NCBI RefSeq assembly: GCF_000153305.1
Contig: NZ_CH724110.1
Location: 153,082-217,081 of the forward strand
Direction of reading: 5' to 3'
DNA length: 64,000 nt
DNA from: Oceanicola granulosus HTCC2516
GTDB lineage: Bacteria; Pseudomonadota; Alphaproteobacteria; Rhodobacterales; Rhodobacteraceae
Positions 18,015 to 28,393 of this stretch are shown in pieces (the stretch's first letter is position 1; each line of letters begins with the position of its first letter). A model generated the notes under the pieces. The model had not been told where the DNA came from. It made no database searches and saw nothing but the letters and a program-made list of their open reading frames with translations. Made by a program: the position numbers and the translations under genes.

Positions 18015-18990
18015 CGGCCTGCCTCCGTCCCGAGAGCATCCCCACGATGCCGCCGCGCGCGAACAGCACGATGAGCAGCAGGATCGCGCCGAGGAAGATG
18101 ATCCAGTAGTCGGTCAGCCCGCCGAGCCAGTGCTCGAGCGCCACGTAGAGCGCCGCTCCCGCGACCGGTCCCATCACCCGGGCGGTGCCGCCGAGGATCA
18201 CCAGCACCATGATCTCGCCGGAGAAGTGCCAGCTGAACATGGTCGGGCTGACGAAGCGGTTGAGGTCGGCGAAGAGCGCGCCGGCGAGGCCGGTGATCGC
18301 GCCGGAGACGACGAAGGCGAGCAGCTTGAGGCGCTTGGGATCGAGCCCCACCGCCTCGGCGCGGCCCGGCACCTGCCGCGCGGCGTTGAGCGCGAGGCCG
18401 AAGGGGGAGGCGGCGAGGCGGGCGTGGAGAAACAGCGCCAGGCACAGGACGGCGAAGCAGAGGCCGAAGAAGTGGATCGGCACCAGCGTGTTGAGGCCGG
18501 GGAACGAGTTGCGCAGGTAGATCGACAGCCCGTCCTCGCCGCCGTACTCGGCCCAGCCGATGGCGAAGTAGTAGAACATCTGCCCGAAGGCGAGGGTGAT
18601 CATGATGAAGTAGACGCCGCTGGTGCGCAGCGACAGCAGGCCGATGAGCAGCGCCGCGAGCATCGAGGCGAGGGTGGCGACGAGCCAGATCACCGGCATC
18701 GACTTGGTGCCCGAGACGGTGAACAGGCCGAGGTCGAGCGCGGTGTAGGTCTGGGCGTGGTGGGCGAGGATGCCCATGGCGTAGCCGCCGATGCCGAAGA
18801 AGGCGGCGTGGCCGAGGCTGACGAGGCCGCCGATGCCGAGCGCGATGTTGAGGCCCACCGCGGCGAGCGCGAGGATCACGACGCGGGTGGCGAGGGTGAT
18901 GGTGAACGGCTCGTCGGCGGCGAGCGCCCAGAGCGGGACCGCGAGCAGACCGGCGAGGATCAGCGCGTTGAGCAGGCGTTCGGGGATCAT
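18007..18990 (-). CDS. livM: LivM-type ABC importer permease
   Basis: From ATG at 18990 the protein has 327 residues with about nine or ten hydrophobic helices. The LivM hallmark ALGIGGLVSLGHAAFFGIGGYA lies near residues 50-70 and the cytoplasmic coupling region GRAEAVGLDPKRLKLLAFVVSG near 205-226. It forms the inner-membrane pore together with LivH. The ATG overlaps the livH stop by 4 bases. Upstream extension of the frame is antisense-like and was discarded. Confidence 0.93.
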   Translation of the reverse strand: MIPERLLNALILAGLLAVPLWALAADEPFTITLATRVVILALAAVGLNIALGIGGLVSLGHAAFFGIGGYAMGILAHHAQTYTALDLGLFTVSGTKSMPVIWLVATLASMLAALLIGLLSLRTSGVYFIMITLAFGQMFYYFAIGWAEYGGEDGLSIYLRNSFPGLNTLVPIHFFGLCFAVLCLALFLHARLAASPFGLALNAARQVPGRAEAVGLDPKRLKLLAFVVSGAITGLAGALFADLNRFVSPTMFSWHFSGEIMVLVILGGTARVMGPVAGAALYVALEHWLGGLTDYWIIFLGAILLLIVLFARGGIVGMLSGRRQAGD

Positions 18991-19907
18991 GCGGTGCTCC
19001 CGAACAGGCCGGTGGGCCGCAGGATCAGCACGATGCTCATCAGGATGTAGATCGCCATCGAGGCGACCGACGCGCCGACGGTGGAGGCGGTGGAGGGGTC
19101 GGTGACGAGCTTGAGCAGCTCGGGCAGGAAGATGCCGCCGAGCGTGTCGGTCAGCCCGACCAGCAGCGCGCCGACGAAGGCGCCCTTGATCGAGCCGATG
19201 CCGCCGATGACGATGACGACGAAGGCGAGGATCAGCACCGGCTCGCCCATCCCGACCTGCACCGACTGGATCGCCCCGACCAGCGCCCCGGCCAGCCCGG
19301 CGAGCGCCGCGCCGAGGGCGAAGACGAGGGTGTAGAGCCGGGAGATGTCGACGCCGAGGGCGGCGATCATCTCGCGGTCGTTCTCGCCGGCGCGGATCTG
19401 GATGCCGATGCGGGTGCGCTCGATCAGCAGCCACAGGCCCGCCGCGACGGCCAGCCCCGCGCCGATCAGCGCCAGCCGGTAGAGCGGGTACTGGATGCCG
19501 CCGGGCAGGCTGACCGGGCCGGAAAGCCAGTCGGGGATGTCGAGGAACAGCGGGAACGAGCCGAAGGCCCAGCGGGTGCCTTCGGAAAAGATCAGGATCA
19601 GCGCGAAGGTGGCGAGCACCTGGTCGAGGTGGTCGGCCTTGTAGAGCCGCCGGATCACCGCGACCTCGATGATCGCGCCGGCCACCGCCGCCGCCGTCAG
19701 CGCCGCCACGAGGCCGAGCAGGAACGAGCCCGTCGCCCCCGCCACCGCCGCCGCCGCGAAGGCGCCGACCATGTAGAGCGAGCCGTGGGCGAGGTTGATG
19801 AGCCCCATCACGCCGAAGATCAGCGTGAGGCCGGCGGCCATCAGGAACAGCATCACGCCGAACTGGAGGCCGTTGAGGATCTGCTCGGCGACGAGGATGA
19901 ATGACAT
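18987..19907 (-). CDS. livH: LivH-type ABC importer permease
   Basis: The protein has 306 residues and is mostly hydrophobic helices. LivH signatures include LTLIFGVMGLINLAHGSLYMVGAF (about 28-51, continuous in the protein), the coupling motif REMIAALGVDISRLYTLVFALGAALA and VVIVIGGIGSIKGAFVGALLVG. It pairs with LivM in the inner membrane. The gene starts 58 bases after the binding-protein gene. That gap contains a strong stem-loop likely to lower permease expression relative to the binding protein. Confidence 0.94.
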   Translation of the reverse strand: MSFILVAEQILNGLQFGVMLFLMAAGLTLIFGVMGLINLAHGSLYMVGAFAAAAVAGATGSFLLGLVAALTAAAVAGAIIEVAVIRRLYKADHLDQVLATFALILIFSEGTRWAFGSFPLFLDIPDWLSGPVSLPGGIQYPLYRLALIGAGLAVAAGLWLLIERTRIGIQIRAGENDREMIAALGVDISRLYTLVFALGAALAGLAGALVGAIQSVQVGMGEPVLILAFVVIVIGGIGSIKGAFVGALLVGLTDTLGGIFLPELLKLVTDPSTASTVGASVASMAIYILMSIVLILRPTGLFGSTA

Positions 19908-19930
19908 TGGCGGGGGCTTCTTCCGGAGGG

Positions 19931-19957
19931 GGCAGGGCCGGGAGAACCGGCCCTGCC
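19931..19957. other. GC-rich stem-loop between binding-protein and livH genes
   Basis: GGCAGGGCCGG (19931-19941), loop GAGAA, CCGGCCCTGCC (19947-19957) is a perfect 11-base-pair stem starting 8 bases after the binding-protein stop codon. No T-tract follows on the transcribed strand, so it looks more like an mRNA 3'-end stabiliser or processing stop than an intrinsic terminator. Confidence 0.75.
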
Positions 19958-19965
19958 GCGGGCTC

Positions 19966-21099
19966 TTACATGTTGCACTCGGACGCGTAGGCGTCGGCGT
20001 GATCCTCGAGCGCGACCTCGAGCACCTTGTTGGTGTAGACGTCGCCCTCCTGGATCACCTCGCGGGCGTAGATGTCCTGGATCGGGTGGTTGTTCGGCCC
20101 GAACTCGAAGTCGCCGCGGGTGCTCTCGAAGTCGGCCGCGCGCAGCGCCGCGCGGAAGGCGTCGGCGTCGGAGGGGTCGGCGCTCTCGAGCGCCGAGAGC
20201 AGCAGGTTGGCGGTGTCGAAGCCCTGCGAGGCGTAGAGCGAGGGCAGGCGGCCGTACTCGGCCTGGAAGCTCTCGACGAAGGCGTTGTTGGCCGGGTTGT
20301 CGAGGTCCTTCGACCATTGCGAGGTGTTGACCACCCCGAGCGCCGCGTCGCCGACCGCCTGCAGGATGCCCTGGTCGAAGCTGAAGGCCGGACCGATGAC
20401 GGGGATGTCGACGCCGCTGTCGGCGTATTGCTTGAGGAACGAGATCCCCATGCCGCCGGGCAGGAAGAAGAACACGCTGTCGGCCCCCGAGGCGCGGATC
20501 TGGGCGATCTCGGCGGCGTAGTCGGTCTGGCCGAGCTGGGTGTAGAGCTCGCCGGCGAGCTCGCCCTCGAAGAAGCGCTTGTAGCCCGAGAGCGCATCCT
20601 GACCCGCCGGGTAGTTGGGCGCGAGCACGAAGCTGTTGGTGTAGCCCGCCGAGTTGGCGTAGGCGCCGGCGGCCTCGTGGAGGTTGTCGTTCTGCCAGGC
20701 GACGTTGAAGTAGTTCTCGTGGCAGCCCGCCCCGGCGAGGGCGGAGGGGCCGGCGTTGGGCGACAGGTAGATCACGCCCTGGTTCACCGCCGAGGGGATC
20801 ACCGCCATCGCGAGGTTGGACCAGATGATGCCGGTGAGCACGTCGACGCGCTCGGACTGAATCATCTCGTCGGCCAGCTGCACCGCGATGTCGGGCTTGC
20901 GCTGGTCGTCCTCGATGACGACCTCGATGTCGTCGCGGCCGGACTGCTCCATCGCCAGCATGAAGCCGTCGCGCACGTCGATGCCGAGCCCGGCCCCGCC
21001 GCCCGAGAGGGTGGTGATCATGCCGACCTTGATCTCGGCGGCGGCGGCCCCGGCGCAGAGCGCCAGCGCGGTCGTGGCGGTCAGTAGTGTCTTGAGCAT
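19966..21099 (-). CDS. Periplasmic substrate-binding protein of the Liv-type importer
   Basis: From ATG at 21099 the protein has 377 residues. A clear signal peptide (MLKTLLTATTALALCAGAAAA, cleaved before EIKVG) precedes a Peripla_BP_6 fold beginning KVGMITTLSGGGAGLG. It captures the substrate in the periplasm for LivHMGF. Family members in aromatic-acid operons bind benzoate- or hydroxybenzoate-like ligands, so an aromatic acid is likely here, though no ligand residue can be assigned by eye. It lies 59 bases downstream of the CoA-ligase gene. The stem-loop after its stop suggests it is the most abundant product of this transcript section. Confidence 0.92.
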   Translation of the reverse strand: MLKTLLTATTALALCAGAAAAEIKVGMITTLSGGGAGLGIDVRDGFMLAMEQSGRDDIEVVIEDDQRKPDIAVQLADEMIQSERVDVLTGIIWSNLAMAVIPSAVNQGVIYLSPNAGPSALAGAGCHENYFNVAWQNDNLHEAAGAYANSAGYTNSFVLAPNYPAGQDALSGYKRFFEGELAGELYTQLGQTDYAAEIAQIRASGADSVFFFLPGGMGISFLKQYADSGVDIPVIGPAFSFDQGILQAVGDAALGVVNTSQWSKDLDNPANNAFVESFQAEYGRLPSLYASQGFDTANLLLSALESADPSDADAFRAALRAADFESTRGDFEFGPNNHPIQDIYAREVIQEGDVYTNKVLEVALEDHADAYASECNM

Positions 21100-21158
21100 C
21101 TTGGTCTCTCTCCCTGTGTGTCTCACTGTGCCTTTTGTGGCGGCTTGCTCGCGGCTTG

Positions 21159-22802
21159 TCATGCGTCGCGTTTGGCGCCCCTGTGGACCGGCGCGATGCG
21201 GAAGCGCTGGACCTTGCCGCTCGGCGTCTTGGGCAGGGCGGGCGCGAAGACTACGCTGCGGGGGTACTTGTAGGGCGCGATCGTCGCCTTGACGTGGGCC
21301 TGCAGCGCGGCGGCGAGCGCCTCGCAGGGGGTCGCGCCCTCGACGAGGACGATGTGGGCCTCGACGATGTGGCCGCGCTCCTCGTCGGGCGCGCCGATCA
21401 CCGCGCATTCCAGCACGTCGGGGTGGGCGAGCAGGGCGGCCTCCACCTCGGGGCCGGCGATGTTGTAGCCCGACGACAGGATGATGTCGTCGTTGCGGGC
21501 GGCGAAGTGGAAGTGGCCGTTCTCGTCCTGGGTGAAGGTGTCGCCGGTGATGTTCCAGCCGTTCTCCACGTAGCCCGCCTGCCGCTCGCCGCGCAGGTAG
21601 CGGCAGCCCGTCGGCCCGCGCACCGCGAGCCGGCCGAGCGTGCCGCGCGGGGCCTCGCTGCCGTCGTCGGCGAGCACCTTCGCCTCGTAGCCGCGCACCG
21701 GGCGGCCGGTGCAGCCGGGGCGGTGGTCGTCGAAGCGGTTGGTGATGAAGATGTGCAGCAGCTCCGTCGCGCCGATGCCGTCGAGCATCGGCTTGCCGGT
21801 CTCGGCCATCCACGCCTCGTAGATCGGCGCGGGCAGGGTCTCGCCCGCCGAGACGGCGGCGCGCAGGCTGGTGAGGTCGCTGCCCGCCTCCATCGCCTGC
21901 AGCATCACCCGGTAGGCGGCGGGGGCGGTGAAGCAGACGGTGGCGCGGTACTTCTGGATGATCTCGATCAGGTTGGGCGGCGAGGCGTTCTCGAGCAGCG
22001 TCGCCGCCGCGCCGAAGCGCAGCGGGAAGATCGCCAGCCCGCCGAGCCCGAAGGTGAAGGCCAGCGGCGGCGAGCCGACGAACACGTCGCCGGGGGTCAC
22101 CTGCAGCACCTCGCGGGCGTAGCCGTCGGCGATGATCAGCAGGTCGCGGTGGAAGTGCATCGTGGCCTTGGGGTCGCCCGTCGAGCCGGAGGTGAAGCCG
22201 AGCAGGGCGACGTCGTCCTGCGCGGTGTCGACGGCGTCGAAGGCGACGGGCTTCTCGAGCGCCAGCCGGTCGAGCTCGGCGTCGTGGTTGGAGGTGCCGT
22301 CGAAGCCGACGACGGTCTTGAGGAACGCGCTGTCCTTGGCGCAGGCGGTCAGCTCGTCCATCAGCCGGGTGTCGCAGAGCGCGTGCGAGATCTCGGCCTT
22401 GTCGACGTACTTGCGCAGCTCGCCCGCGCGCAGCATCGGCATCGTGTTGACCACCACCGCGCCGGCCTTCGTCGCGGCGAGCCAGCAGGCGACCATGGCC
22501 GGGTTGTTGGCCGAGCGGATCAGGACGCGGTTGCCGGGCCTGACGCCGAGATCTTCGACGAGGACGTGGGCGAGGCGGTTGGTCCAGTCGGCGAGTTCCT
22601 TGTAGGTGCGCCGCCGGCCGTTGCCGATCAGCGCGGTGCGGTCGCCGAAGCCGCGCGCGACCATCCGGTCGGTCAGCTCGACGGCGGCGTTGAGCCGGTC
22701 GGGGTAGTCGAAGCCGTCGAGCAGCAGGTCGGGCCACTGGTCGGGCGGGGGCAGGTTGTCGCGGGCGAAGCTGTCGGTGTGGGCGGACGGTCGGAGCGTC
22801 AT
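21159..22802 (-). CDS. Aryl-CoA ligase, 2-aminobenzoate/benzoate-CoA ligase type
   Basis: The protein has 547 residues and belongs to the AMP-forming acyl-CoA synthetases. The P-loop-like motif [10 protein letters not shown] is near residue 202, the A5 motif reads [12 protein letters not shown] and the catalytic Lys is K530 in [11 protein letters not shown]. It activates a carboxylic acid to its CoA thioester with ATP. Neighbouring genes (an aminobenzoyl-CoA monooxygenase/reductase type flavoprotein and beta-oxidation enzymes) point to 2-aminobenzoate, as for AbmG of Azoarcus evansii; salicylate or benzoate are alternatives. It overlaps the acyl-CoA dehydrogenase gene by 4 bases. Confidence 0.88.
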   Translation of the reverse strand: MTLRPSAHTDSFARDNLPPPDQWPDLLLDGFDYPDRLNAAVELTDRMVARGFGDRTALIGNGRRRTYKELADWTNRLAHVLVEDLGVRPGNRVLIRSANNPAMVACWLAATKAGAVVVNTMPMLRAGELRKYVDKAEISHALCDTRLMDELTACAKDSAFLKTVVGFDGTSNHDAELDRLALEKPVAFDAVDTAQDDVALLGFTSGSTGDPKATMHFHRDLLIIADGYAREVLQVTPGDVFVGSPPLAFTFGLGGLAIFPLRFGAAATLLENASPPNLIEIIQKYRATVCFTAPAAYRVMLQAMEAGSDLTSLRAAVSAGETLPAPIYEAWMAETGKPMLDGIGATELLHIFITNRFDDHRPGCTGRPVRGYEAKVLADDGSEAPRGTLGRLAVRGPTGCRYLRGERQAGYVENGWNITGDTFTQDENGHFHFAARNDDIILSSGYNIAGPEVEAALLAHPDVLECAVIGAPDEERGHIVEAHIVLVEGATPCEALAAALQAHVKATIAPYKYPRSVVFAPALPKTPSGKVQRFRIAPVHRGAKRDA

Positions 22803-23953
22803 GGCGTCTCCCTTTCGAACTGCGCCAGCGCCTGGCGCGCGATGATGACCTTCTGCACGTCGCTGGCGCCCTCGTAGATGCGCAGCGCCCGGATCTCGCG
22901 GTAGAGCCGCTCGACGATGCCGCCCGCGCGCACGCCGTCGCCGCCGTGAAGCTGCACCGCCTGGTCGATGACCCGCTGCGCCTGCTCGGTGGCGAACAGC
23001 TTGGCCATCGCCGCCTCGCGGGTGACGCGGGGCGCGCCGCTGTCCTTGGCCCAGGCGGCGCGGTAGACGAGCAGCGCGGCGGCATCGATGTCGAGCGCCA
23101 TGTCGGCGAGGTGGCCCTGCACGAGCTGCAGATCCGCCAGCGGCGCGCCCTGGACGTGGCGCGTGCTGACCCGCGCCAGCGACTCGTCGAGCGCGCGCCG
23201 CGCGAAGCCGAGGGCGGCGGCGGCGACGGTGGAGCGGAACACGTCGAGCACCGCCATCGCCACCTTGAAGCCCGCGCCGGGCGCGCCGACCAGTGCGTCG
23301 GCGGGCATGCGGCAGCCGTCGAAGCGCAGCCGGGCGAGGGGGTGGGGGGCGATGGTCTCGAGCCGCTCGGCGATCTCGAGGCCGGGCGTGCCGGCGGCGA
23401 CGACGAAGGCGGAGAGGCCCCGGGCGCCCGGCCCCTCGCCGGTGCGCGCGAACACCGTGTAGACGTCGGCGATGCCGCCGTTGGAGATCCACGTCTTCTC
23501 GCCGTCGAGCACGTAGCCGTCGCCGTCGGCGCGGGCGGTCATGGTGGAGTTGGCGACGTCGGAGCCGGAGGCGGGCTCGGTCAGCGCGAAGGCGGCGATG
23601 GCGCGTCCGGCGCGGGTCTCGGGGAGCCAGCGGGCCTTCTGGGCGTCGGTGCCGAACAGCGTCAGCGCGCCGGTGCCGAGGCCCTGCATGGCGAAGGCGA
23701 AATCTGCCAGCCCGTCGTGGCGGGCGAGGATCTCGCGGGCGAGGCAGAGGGTGCGCACGTCGAGCCGGCCGTCGGGGGCGGCGGTGTGCTCCAGCAGCCC
23801 GGCCGCGCCGAGGGTGGTGACGAGGGCGCGGCAGGCGGCGTCGGTGTCGGCATGGTCGACGGCGAGGCCGGCGGCGACCTCCTCGACGCGGGCGGCGAGG
23901 TCGCGGTGGCGGGGCTCGAGGAACGGCCAGTCGAGGTAGCTCCGGTCGGCCAT
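22799..23953 (-). CDS. Acyl-CoA dehydrogenase
   Basis: The protein has 384 residues, the family norm. The FAD/substrate loop [16 protein letters not shown] lies near 127-142, the middle beta-domain carries [13 protein letters not shown], and the C-terminal [14 protein letters not shown] holds the expected catalytic Glu in YEG. It removes two hydrogens from an acyl-CoA to give the enoyl-CoA, passing electrons to ETF. In this operon it would act on ring-reduced or ring-opened acyl-CoA. Start ATG at 23953 overlaps the hydratase stop by one base. Confidence 0.92.
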   Translation of the reverse strand: MADRSYLDWPFLEPRHRDLAARVEEVAAGLAVDHADTDAACRALVTTLGAAGLLEHTAAPDGRLDVRTLCLAREILARHDGLADFAFAMQGLGTGALTLFGTDAQKARWLPETRAGRAIAAFALTEPASGSDVANSTMTARADGDGYVLDGEKTWISNGGIADVYTVFARTGEGPGARGLSAFVVAAGTPGLEIAERLETIAPHPLARLRFDGCRMPADALVGAPGAGFKVAMAVLDVFRSTVAAAALGFARRALDESLARVSTRHVQGAPLADLQLVQGHLADMALDIDAAALLVYRAAWAKDSGAPRVTREAAMAKLFATEQAQRVIDQAVQLHGGDGVRAGGIVERLYREIRALRIYEGASDVQKVIIARQALAQFERETP

Positions 23954-24756
23954 CAGTCGCCCTCGAACACGGGTTTGCGCTTGGCCGCGAAAGCCTCGTA
24001 GGCGCGGTGGAAATCGCGGCCCTGCATGCAGATCGCCTGCGCCTGCGCCTCGGCCTCGATGGCCTGGTCGAGGCTCATGGACCATTCCTGCACCAGCATC
24101 GTCTTGGTCATCGAATTGGCGAAGGTCGGCCCCGCGACGATCCGCTCGGCCAGCGCCAGCGCGTCGCGCTCAAGGCTGTCGGCGCTGGCAAGGGCGTTGA
24201 AGAAGCCCCAGCGCTCGCCCTCCTCGGCGCCCATCGAGCGGCCGAGATACAGCAGCTCCGCCGCCCGGCCCTGGCCGACGATCCGGGGCAGCATCGCGCA
24301 GGCCCCCATGTCGCAGCCCGCGAGCCCGACCCGGTTGAACAGGAAGGCGACCCTGGCGTCGGGCCCCGCGATGCGCAGGTCGGAGGCCATCGCGAGGATC
24401 GCCCCGGCCCCGGCGCAGACGCCGTCGATCGCCGCGATGATCGGCTTGCCGCAATGGAGCATCGCCTTGACGAGATCGCCCGTCATCCGGGTGAAGGCGA
24501 GCAGCTCCTTCATCGGCATCTTCGTCAGCGGGCCGATGATGTCGTGCACGTCGCCGCCGGAGCTGAAGTTGCCGCCGTTGGGCAGCAGCACGACGGCGTG
24601 GACGTCGTCGGCGTAGGGCAGGGCGCGGAACCAGTCGCGCAGCTCGGCGTAGCTGTCGAAGGTCAGCGGGTTCTTGCGCTCGGGCCGGTCGAGGCGGATG
24701 CGCGCGATGCCGGCCTCGATGGTGCAGCGGAAGTGGGTGGTGTCGGCGCGGGTCAT
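23953..24756 (-). CDS. Enoyl-CoA hydratase/isomerase family protein
   Basis: The protein has 267 residues with the crotonase fold. The oxyanion-hole segments are [13 protein letters not shown] (about 60-72) and [20 protein letters not shown] (about 110-129). The usual acidic catalytic position is followed by GLAGCDMGA. The family hydrates, isomerises or hydrolyses acyl-CoA; sister enzymes in aromatic CoA pathways perform ring hydrolysis, so the exact reaction is open. It overlaps the MarR gene by 4 bases. Confidence 0.9.
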   Translation of the reverse strand: MTRADTTHFRCTIEAGIARIRLDRPERKNPLTFDSYAELRDWFRALPYADDVHAVVLLPNGGNFSSGGDVHDIIGPLTKMPMKELLAFTRMTGDLVKAMLHCGKPIIAAIDGVCAGAGAILAMASDLRIAGPDARVAFLFNRVGLAGCDMGACAMLPRIVGQGRAAELLYLGRSMGAEEGERWGFFNALASADSLERDALALAERIVAGPTFANSMTKTMLVQEWSMSLDQAIEAEAQAQAICMQGRDFHRAYEAFAAKRKPVFEGD

Positions 24757-25223
24757 TCGCTTCCTTCCATGTGCGCGGTGCCCCGCTCGAGCAGCGCGAT
24801 CATCGTCTCGGCCTCGTCGGCGTCGAGGCCGCCGAGCAGCTCGTCGATCCAGCCCTCGTGCAGGGCGGCGAGCGCCTCGAAGGCGGCGCGGCCCTTCGGC
24901 GTCAGGCGGGCGAGCTGGGCGCGGCGGTCGCCGGGCACGCCGACGCGCAGCGCGAGGCCGTCGGCGGTGAGCCGGTCGACGATGCCGGTGACGTTGCCCG
25001 CCGAGACGCGCAGGCTCTGGGACAGCTCGCTCATCTTCAGCCCCTCCGGGTGGCGCGACAGGGCGGCCATCACGTCGAAGCGGGGCAGGGTGGTGTCGTG
25101 CTCGTCGCGCATCCGGCGGCGCAGGTCGGACTCGACGCGGCCCGTCAGCTTGAGCAGGCGCAGCCAGAGCCGCAGGCGGGTCTTGGACGCGCTCTCGGCG
25201 CGGGGGCGCAGCTCGGGGTTCAT
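24753..25223 (-). CDS. MarR-family transcriptional regulator
   Basis: The protein has 156 residues, typical of MarR. The winged helix-turn-helix reads [22 protein letters not shown] (about 70-91) followed by the wing [14 protein letters not shown]. It lies inside the operon it probably controls, between the SDR and hydratase genes with 4-base overlaps on both sides. A palindrome TGAAGCTTCA and flanking inverted repeat upstream of the first gene are the likely operator. Such regulators are commonly released by an aryl-CoA intermediate; the ligand here is inferred. Confidence 0.9.
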   Translation of the reverse strand: MNPELRPRAESASKTRLRLWLRLLKLTGRVESDLRRRMRDEHDTTLPRFDVMAALSRHPEGLKMSELSQSLRVSAGNVTGIVDRLTADGLALRVGVPGDRRAQLARLTPKGRAAFEALAALHEGWIDELLGGLDADEAETMIALLERGTAHMEGSE

Positions 25224-25963
25224 ATCTCGCCCCCCGACAGGCTGAGCGCGTGGCCGTTGACGCTGCCCGCGCCGTCGGAGGCCAGCCAGAGCGCGGCGTC
25301 GGCGACCTCGCCGGGCTGGACGAAGCGTCGCTGCGGGTTGTCGGCCCGCAGGGTGGCGCGGGCCTCGTCGGGGCTCATGCCGGTGGTGGCGGTGATCTTG
25401 TCGACGGAGCGCGCCAGCAGGGGCGTCTCGACGAAGCCGGGGCAGAGCGCGTTGACGGTGATGCCGGTCGTCGCCAGTTCGCGGGCGAGGGCGCGGGTCA
25501 GCCCCACGACGGCGTGCTTGGCAGCGCAGTAGGCGCTGACATAGGGGTAGCCCCTGAGCCCGGCGGTCGAGGCGACGGCGATCATCCGGCCCCAGCCGGC
25601 GGCCTTCATCCCCGGCAGCGCGGCCTGCCAGACGTTGACGACGCCCTCGAGGTTGACGCCCATCATGCCGCGCAGGGTCTCCGGGGTCATCCTGGCGAAG
25701 GGCACCGACTCCGCCGCGCCGGCGTTGGCGACGACGACGGAGATCGGACCGCGCTCGGCCACGGCCGTCTCGAAGGCGCGGGCGACGGCGTCGGGGTCGG
25801 TGACGTCGCCGAGCACGAAGGGCAGGCCCTGCTCGCGCAGGGTGGCCTCGGTGCGGCCCATGATGGTGACGCGCGCGCCCGCCCCGGCGAAGGCGTGGGC
25901 GGTGGCCGCGCCGACGCCGGTGCCGCCGCCGGTGACGAGGATATGGCGCTCGGCGAGGCTCAT
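25220..25963 (-). CDS. Short-chain dehydrogenase/reductase
   Basis: The protein has 247 residues. The Rossmann motif TGGGTGVG lies at about 11-18, NAG near 84, and the catalytic Ser and YxxxK in [20 protein letters not shown] (about 134-153). The C-terminal [20 protein letters not shown] is classical SDR. It probably serves as a hydroxyacyl-CoA dehydrogenase or reduces a ring ketone in the aminobenzoyl-CoA pathway, by position just after the flavoprotein gene (4-base overlap). The cofactor preference cannot be read with confidence. Confidence 0.9.
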   Translation of the reverse strand: MSLAERHILVTGGGTGVGAATAHAFAGAGARVTIMGRTEATLREQGLPFVLGDVTDPDAVARAFETAVAERGPISVVVANAGAAESVPFARMTPETLRGMMGVNLEGVVNVWQAALPGMKAAGWGRMIAVASTAGLRGYPYVSAYCAAKHAVVGLTRALARELATTGITVNALCPGFVETPLLARSVDKITATTGMSPDEARATLRADNPQRRFVQPGEVADAALWLASDGAGSVNGHALSLSGGEI

Positions 25964-28257
25964 GCGCGCAGGGTCTCCGCTTCGCGGTCGGCCAGCCGCC
26001 AGAGCTGGTCGCGGCCGGGCAGGTAGGGCAGGGGCCAGTCGGCGTGGCGGTCGCCGATGCGGGCGGCCTCGTGGAACGTCCAGTACGGATCGGCCAGGTG
26101 CGGGCGGCCGACGGCGACGAGATCGGCCCGGCCCGCCATCAGGATCGAGTTGGCGTGGTCGGCTTCGTAGATGTTGCCCACGGCCATCGTGCGGATGCCG
26201 GCCTCGTTGCGGATGCGGTCGGAGAACGGGGTCTGGAACATGCGCCCGTAGACGGGGCGGGCGTCGGGGGTGGTCTGGCCGGCGGAGACGTCGACGAGAT
26301 CGGCCCCGGCCTCCCTGAAGGCGCGGGCGATCAGCACCGCCTCCTCGGGCGTCACCCCGTCCTCGCCGACCCAGTCGGTGGCGGAGATGCGCACCGACAT
26401 CGGCTTGTCCGCCGGCCAGGCGGCGCGCATCGCGGCGAACACCTCGAGCGGCCAGCGCAGGCGGTTGTCGAGGCTGCCGCCGTAATCGTCGGTGCGCCTG
26501 TTGGAGACGGGGGAGAGGAACGACGAGACGAGGTAGCCGTGGGCGGCGTGCAGCTCGATCATGTCGAAGCCGGCGCGCCCGGCCATCTCGGCGGCGGCGA
26601 CGAACTGGTCGCGCACCTCGTCCATCTCGCCGCGGGTGATCTCGCGGGGGACGGCATTGTGGCGGGTCCAGGGGATCGCGGAGGCGCTGACGATGTCCCA
26701 GTTGCCCTCGGCGAGCGGCTCGTCCATGCCCTCCCAGCCGAGCCCGGTGGAGCCCTTGCGGCCGGAATGGCCGATCTGGCAGCAGATCCGCGCGCGGGTC
26801 TCGGAATGGACGAACGCCGTCAGCCGCCGCCACGCCGCCTCGTGCTCGGGGGCGTAGAGGCCGGGGCAGCCCGGGGTGATGCGGCCCTCGGGGGAGACGC
26901 AGGTCATCTCGGTGAAGACCAGCCCCGCGCCGCCCTTGGCGCGCTCGCCGTAATGGACGAGGTGCCAGTCGGTGGGGCAGCCGTCGACGGCCTTGTACTG
27001 CGCCATGGGCGAGACAACGATGCGGTTGTCGAGCTCCATGCCGCGCAGGCGGAACGGGGTGAGCATCGGCGGGCGCAAGGGGGCGTCGTCGGGCAGGCCC
27101 GACTGGCGCATGAACCAGCGCTCGGCGCTCTCGAGCCAGGCGGGGTCGCGTTGGCGCAGGTTCTCGTGGCTGATCCGCTGGCTGCGGGTGAGCATCGAGT
27201 AGTTGAGCTGGACCGGGTCGAGGCCGAAGTAGCGCTCGACCTCCTCGAACCATTCCAGCGAGTTGCGCGCCGCCGATTGCAGCCGCAGCACCTCGAGCCG
27301 CCGCTCGCTCTCGTACTTGGCGAAGGCGGCGGCCATGTCGGGCTCGCTGTGCAGGTACCCGGCCAGCGCGATGGCGCTCTCGAGCGCCAGCTTGGTGCCC
27401 GAGCCGATGGAGAAGTGCGCCGTCGCCGCCGCGTCGCCGAGCAGCACGACGTTGCCGGTGCTCCAGCTCTTGCACAGCACCCGCGGGAAGCGCAGCCAGG
27501 CCGAGCCGCGGATGTGGTGGGCGTTGGACATCAGCGCGTGACCGCCGAGGTGGTCGCGGAAGATCTCCTCGCAGGTGGCGATGCTCTCTTCCTTGCTCAT
27601 GTCGGCGAAGCCCCAGGCGTCGTAGGTGGCCTGGGAGCATTCGACGATGAACGTCGCGGTGGTCTCGTCGAACTGGTAGGCGTGCGCCCAGACCCAGCCG
27701 TGGCGGGTCTCCTCGAAGATGAAGGTGAAGGCGTCCTTGAAGGTCTGGTGGGTGCCGAGCCAGACGAAGTTGCAGCGCCGCTCCTCGATCTCGGGCTCGA
27801 AGGCGTCGGCGTAGAGGGTGCGCGTCTTCGAATTGAGCCCGTCGGCGGCGACGACGAGGTCGTACTCCTCGCGCAGGGTCTCGGCGCTGGCGATTTCGGC
27901 CTCGAAGCGGAGCGTCACGCCCAGCTCGCGCGCCCGCTCCTGGAGCAGGAGCAGCAGCGTCTTGCGGCCGATGCCGCAGAAGCCGTGGCCGGTGGAGACG
28001 ATGCGCTCGCCGCGGAAATGCAGCGCGATGTCGTCCCAGTAGGCGAAGTGGCCGCGGATCGCCTCGGCGCTGGCGGGGTCGTTGGCGGCGAGGTTGGCGA
28101 GGGTCTCGTCGGAGAGCACCACGCCCCAGCCGAACGTGTCGTCGGCCCGGTTGCGCTCGAAGACGGTGACCTCGTGCGAAGGGTCGCGCAGCTTCATGGA
28201 GATCGCGAAGTAGAGGCCGGCCGGCCCTCCGCCAAGGCATGCAATGCGCAATCCCAC
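25960..28257 (-). CDS. Two-domain flavoprotein: 2-aminobenzoyl-CoA monooxygenase/reductase (salicylyl-CoA 5-hydroxylase) type
   Basis: The protein has 765 residues and is a fusion. Residues 1 to about 390 form an FAD aromatic hydroxylase ([11 protein letters not shown] at 9-19, [18 protein letters not shown] near 270-290). Residues from about 396 form an Old-Yellow-Enzyme-like FMN reductase ([19 protein letters not shown], then [10 protein letters not shown] and [14 protein letters not shown]). This architecture is that of 2-aminobenzoyl-CoA monooxygenase/reductase, which hydroxylates and reduces the ring to a non-aromatic 2-amino-5-oxocyclohexene carbonyl-CoA; the related salicylyl-CoA 5-hydroxylases share it. 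It is first in the operon and defines the pathway. Choice between the two substrates is inference. Confidence 0.92.
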   Translation of the reverse strand: MGLRIACLGGGPAGLYFAISMKLRDPSHEVTVFERNRADDTFGWGVVLSDETLANLAANDPASAEAIRGHFAYWDDIALHFRGERIVSTGHGFCGIGRKTLLLLLQERARELGVTLRFEAEIASAETLREEYDLVVAADGLNSKTRTLYADAFEPEIEERRCNFVWLGTHQTFKDAFTFIFEETRHGWVWAHAYQFDETTATFIVECSQATYDAWGFADMSKEESIATCEEIFRDHLGGHALMSNAHHIRGSAWLRFPRVLCKSWSTGNVVLLGDAAATAHFSIGSGTKLALESAIALAGYLHSEPDMAAAFAKYESERRLEVLRLQSAARNSLEWFEEVERYFGLDPVQLNYSMLTRSQRISHENLRQRDPAWLESAERWFMRQSGLPDDAPLRPPMLTPFRLRGMELDNRIVVSPMAQYKAVDGCPTDWHLVHYGERAKGGAGLVFTEMTCVSPEGRITPGCPGLYAPEHEAAWRRLTAFVHSETRARICCQIGHSGRKGSTGLGWEGMDEPLAEGNWDIVSASAIPWTRHNAVPREITRGEMDEVRDQFVAAAEMAGRAGFDMIELHAAHGYLVSSFLSPVSNRRTDDYGGSLDNRLRWPLEVFAAMRAAWPADKPMSVRISATDWVGEDGVTPEEAVLIARAFREAGADLVDVSAGQTTPDARPVYGRMFQTPFSDRIRNEAGIRTMAVGNIYEADHANSILMAGRADLVAVGRPHLADPYWTFHEAARIGDRHADWPLPYLPGRDQLWRLADREAETLRA

Positions 28258-28312
28258 CGCGTTCTCCTCCCGATTCGCCCCTCATCCTCGGGCATCGGGA
28301 AAAGTATTTCAA

Positions 28313-28353
28313 GATTGAAGCTTCAGGCTGGAACTTTTAGACCTGAAGCAATC
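28313..28353. promoter_or_regulatory. Inverted-repeat operator region in the divergent promoter (candidate MarR site)
   Basis: TGAAGCTTCA (28316-28325) is a perfect palindrome inside GATTGAAGCTTCAGG (28313-28327). CCTGAAGCAATC (28342-28353) is the inverted counterpart with a 3-base gap difference. The repeats lie between the divergent flavoprotein and hydratase/dehydrogenase genes, the expected place for the operon's own MarR repressor. Confidence 0.65.
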
Positions 28354-28393
28354 GGCCCCGCCACGCGCGCGGGCGCAGCCTGGAGCGAGAGCC

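Noticed and set aside
19931-19957. Reading the stem-loop as an intrinsic terminator
   Set aside because: No T-tract follows on the transcribed strand, and the importer genes downstream clearly belong to the same operon.
16582-21099. A branched-chain amino acid importer role for the Liv genes
   Set aside because: Family membership would allow it, but the genes are embedded in an aryl-CoA operon, so an aromatic acid cargo is more likely. Only the family names are kept.
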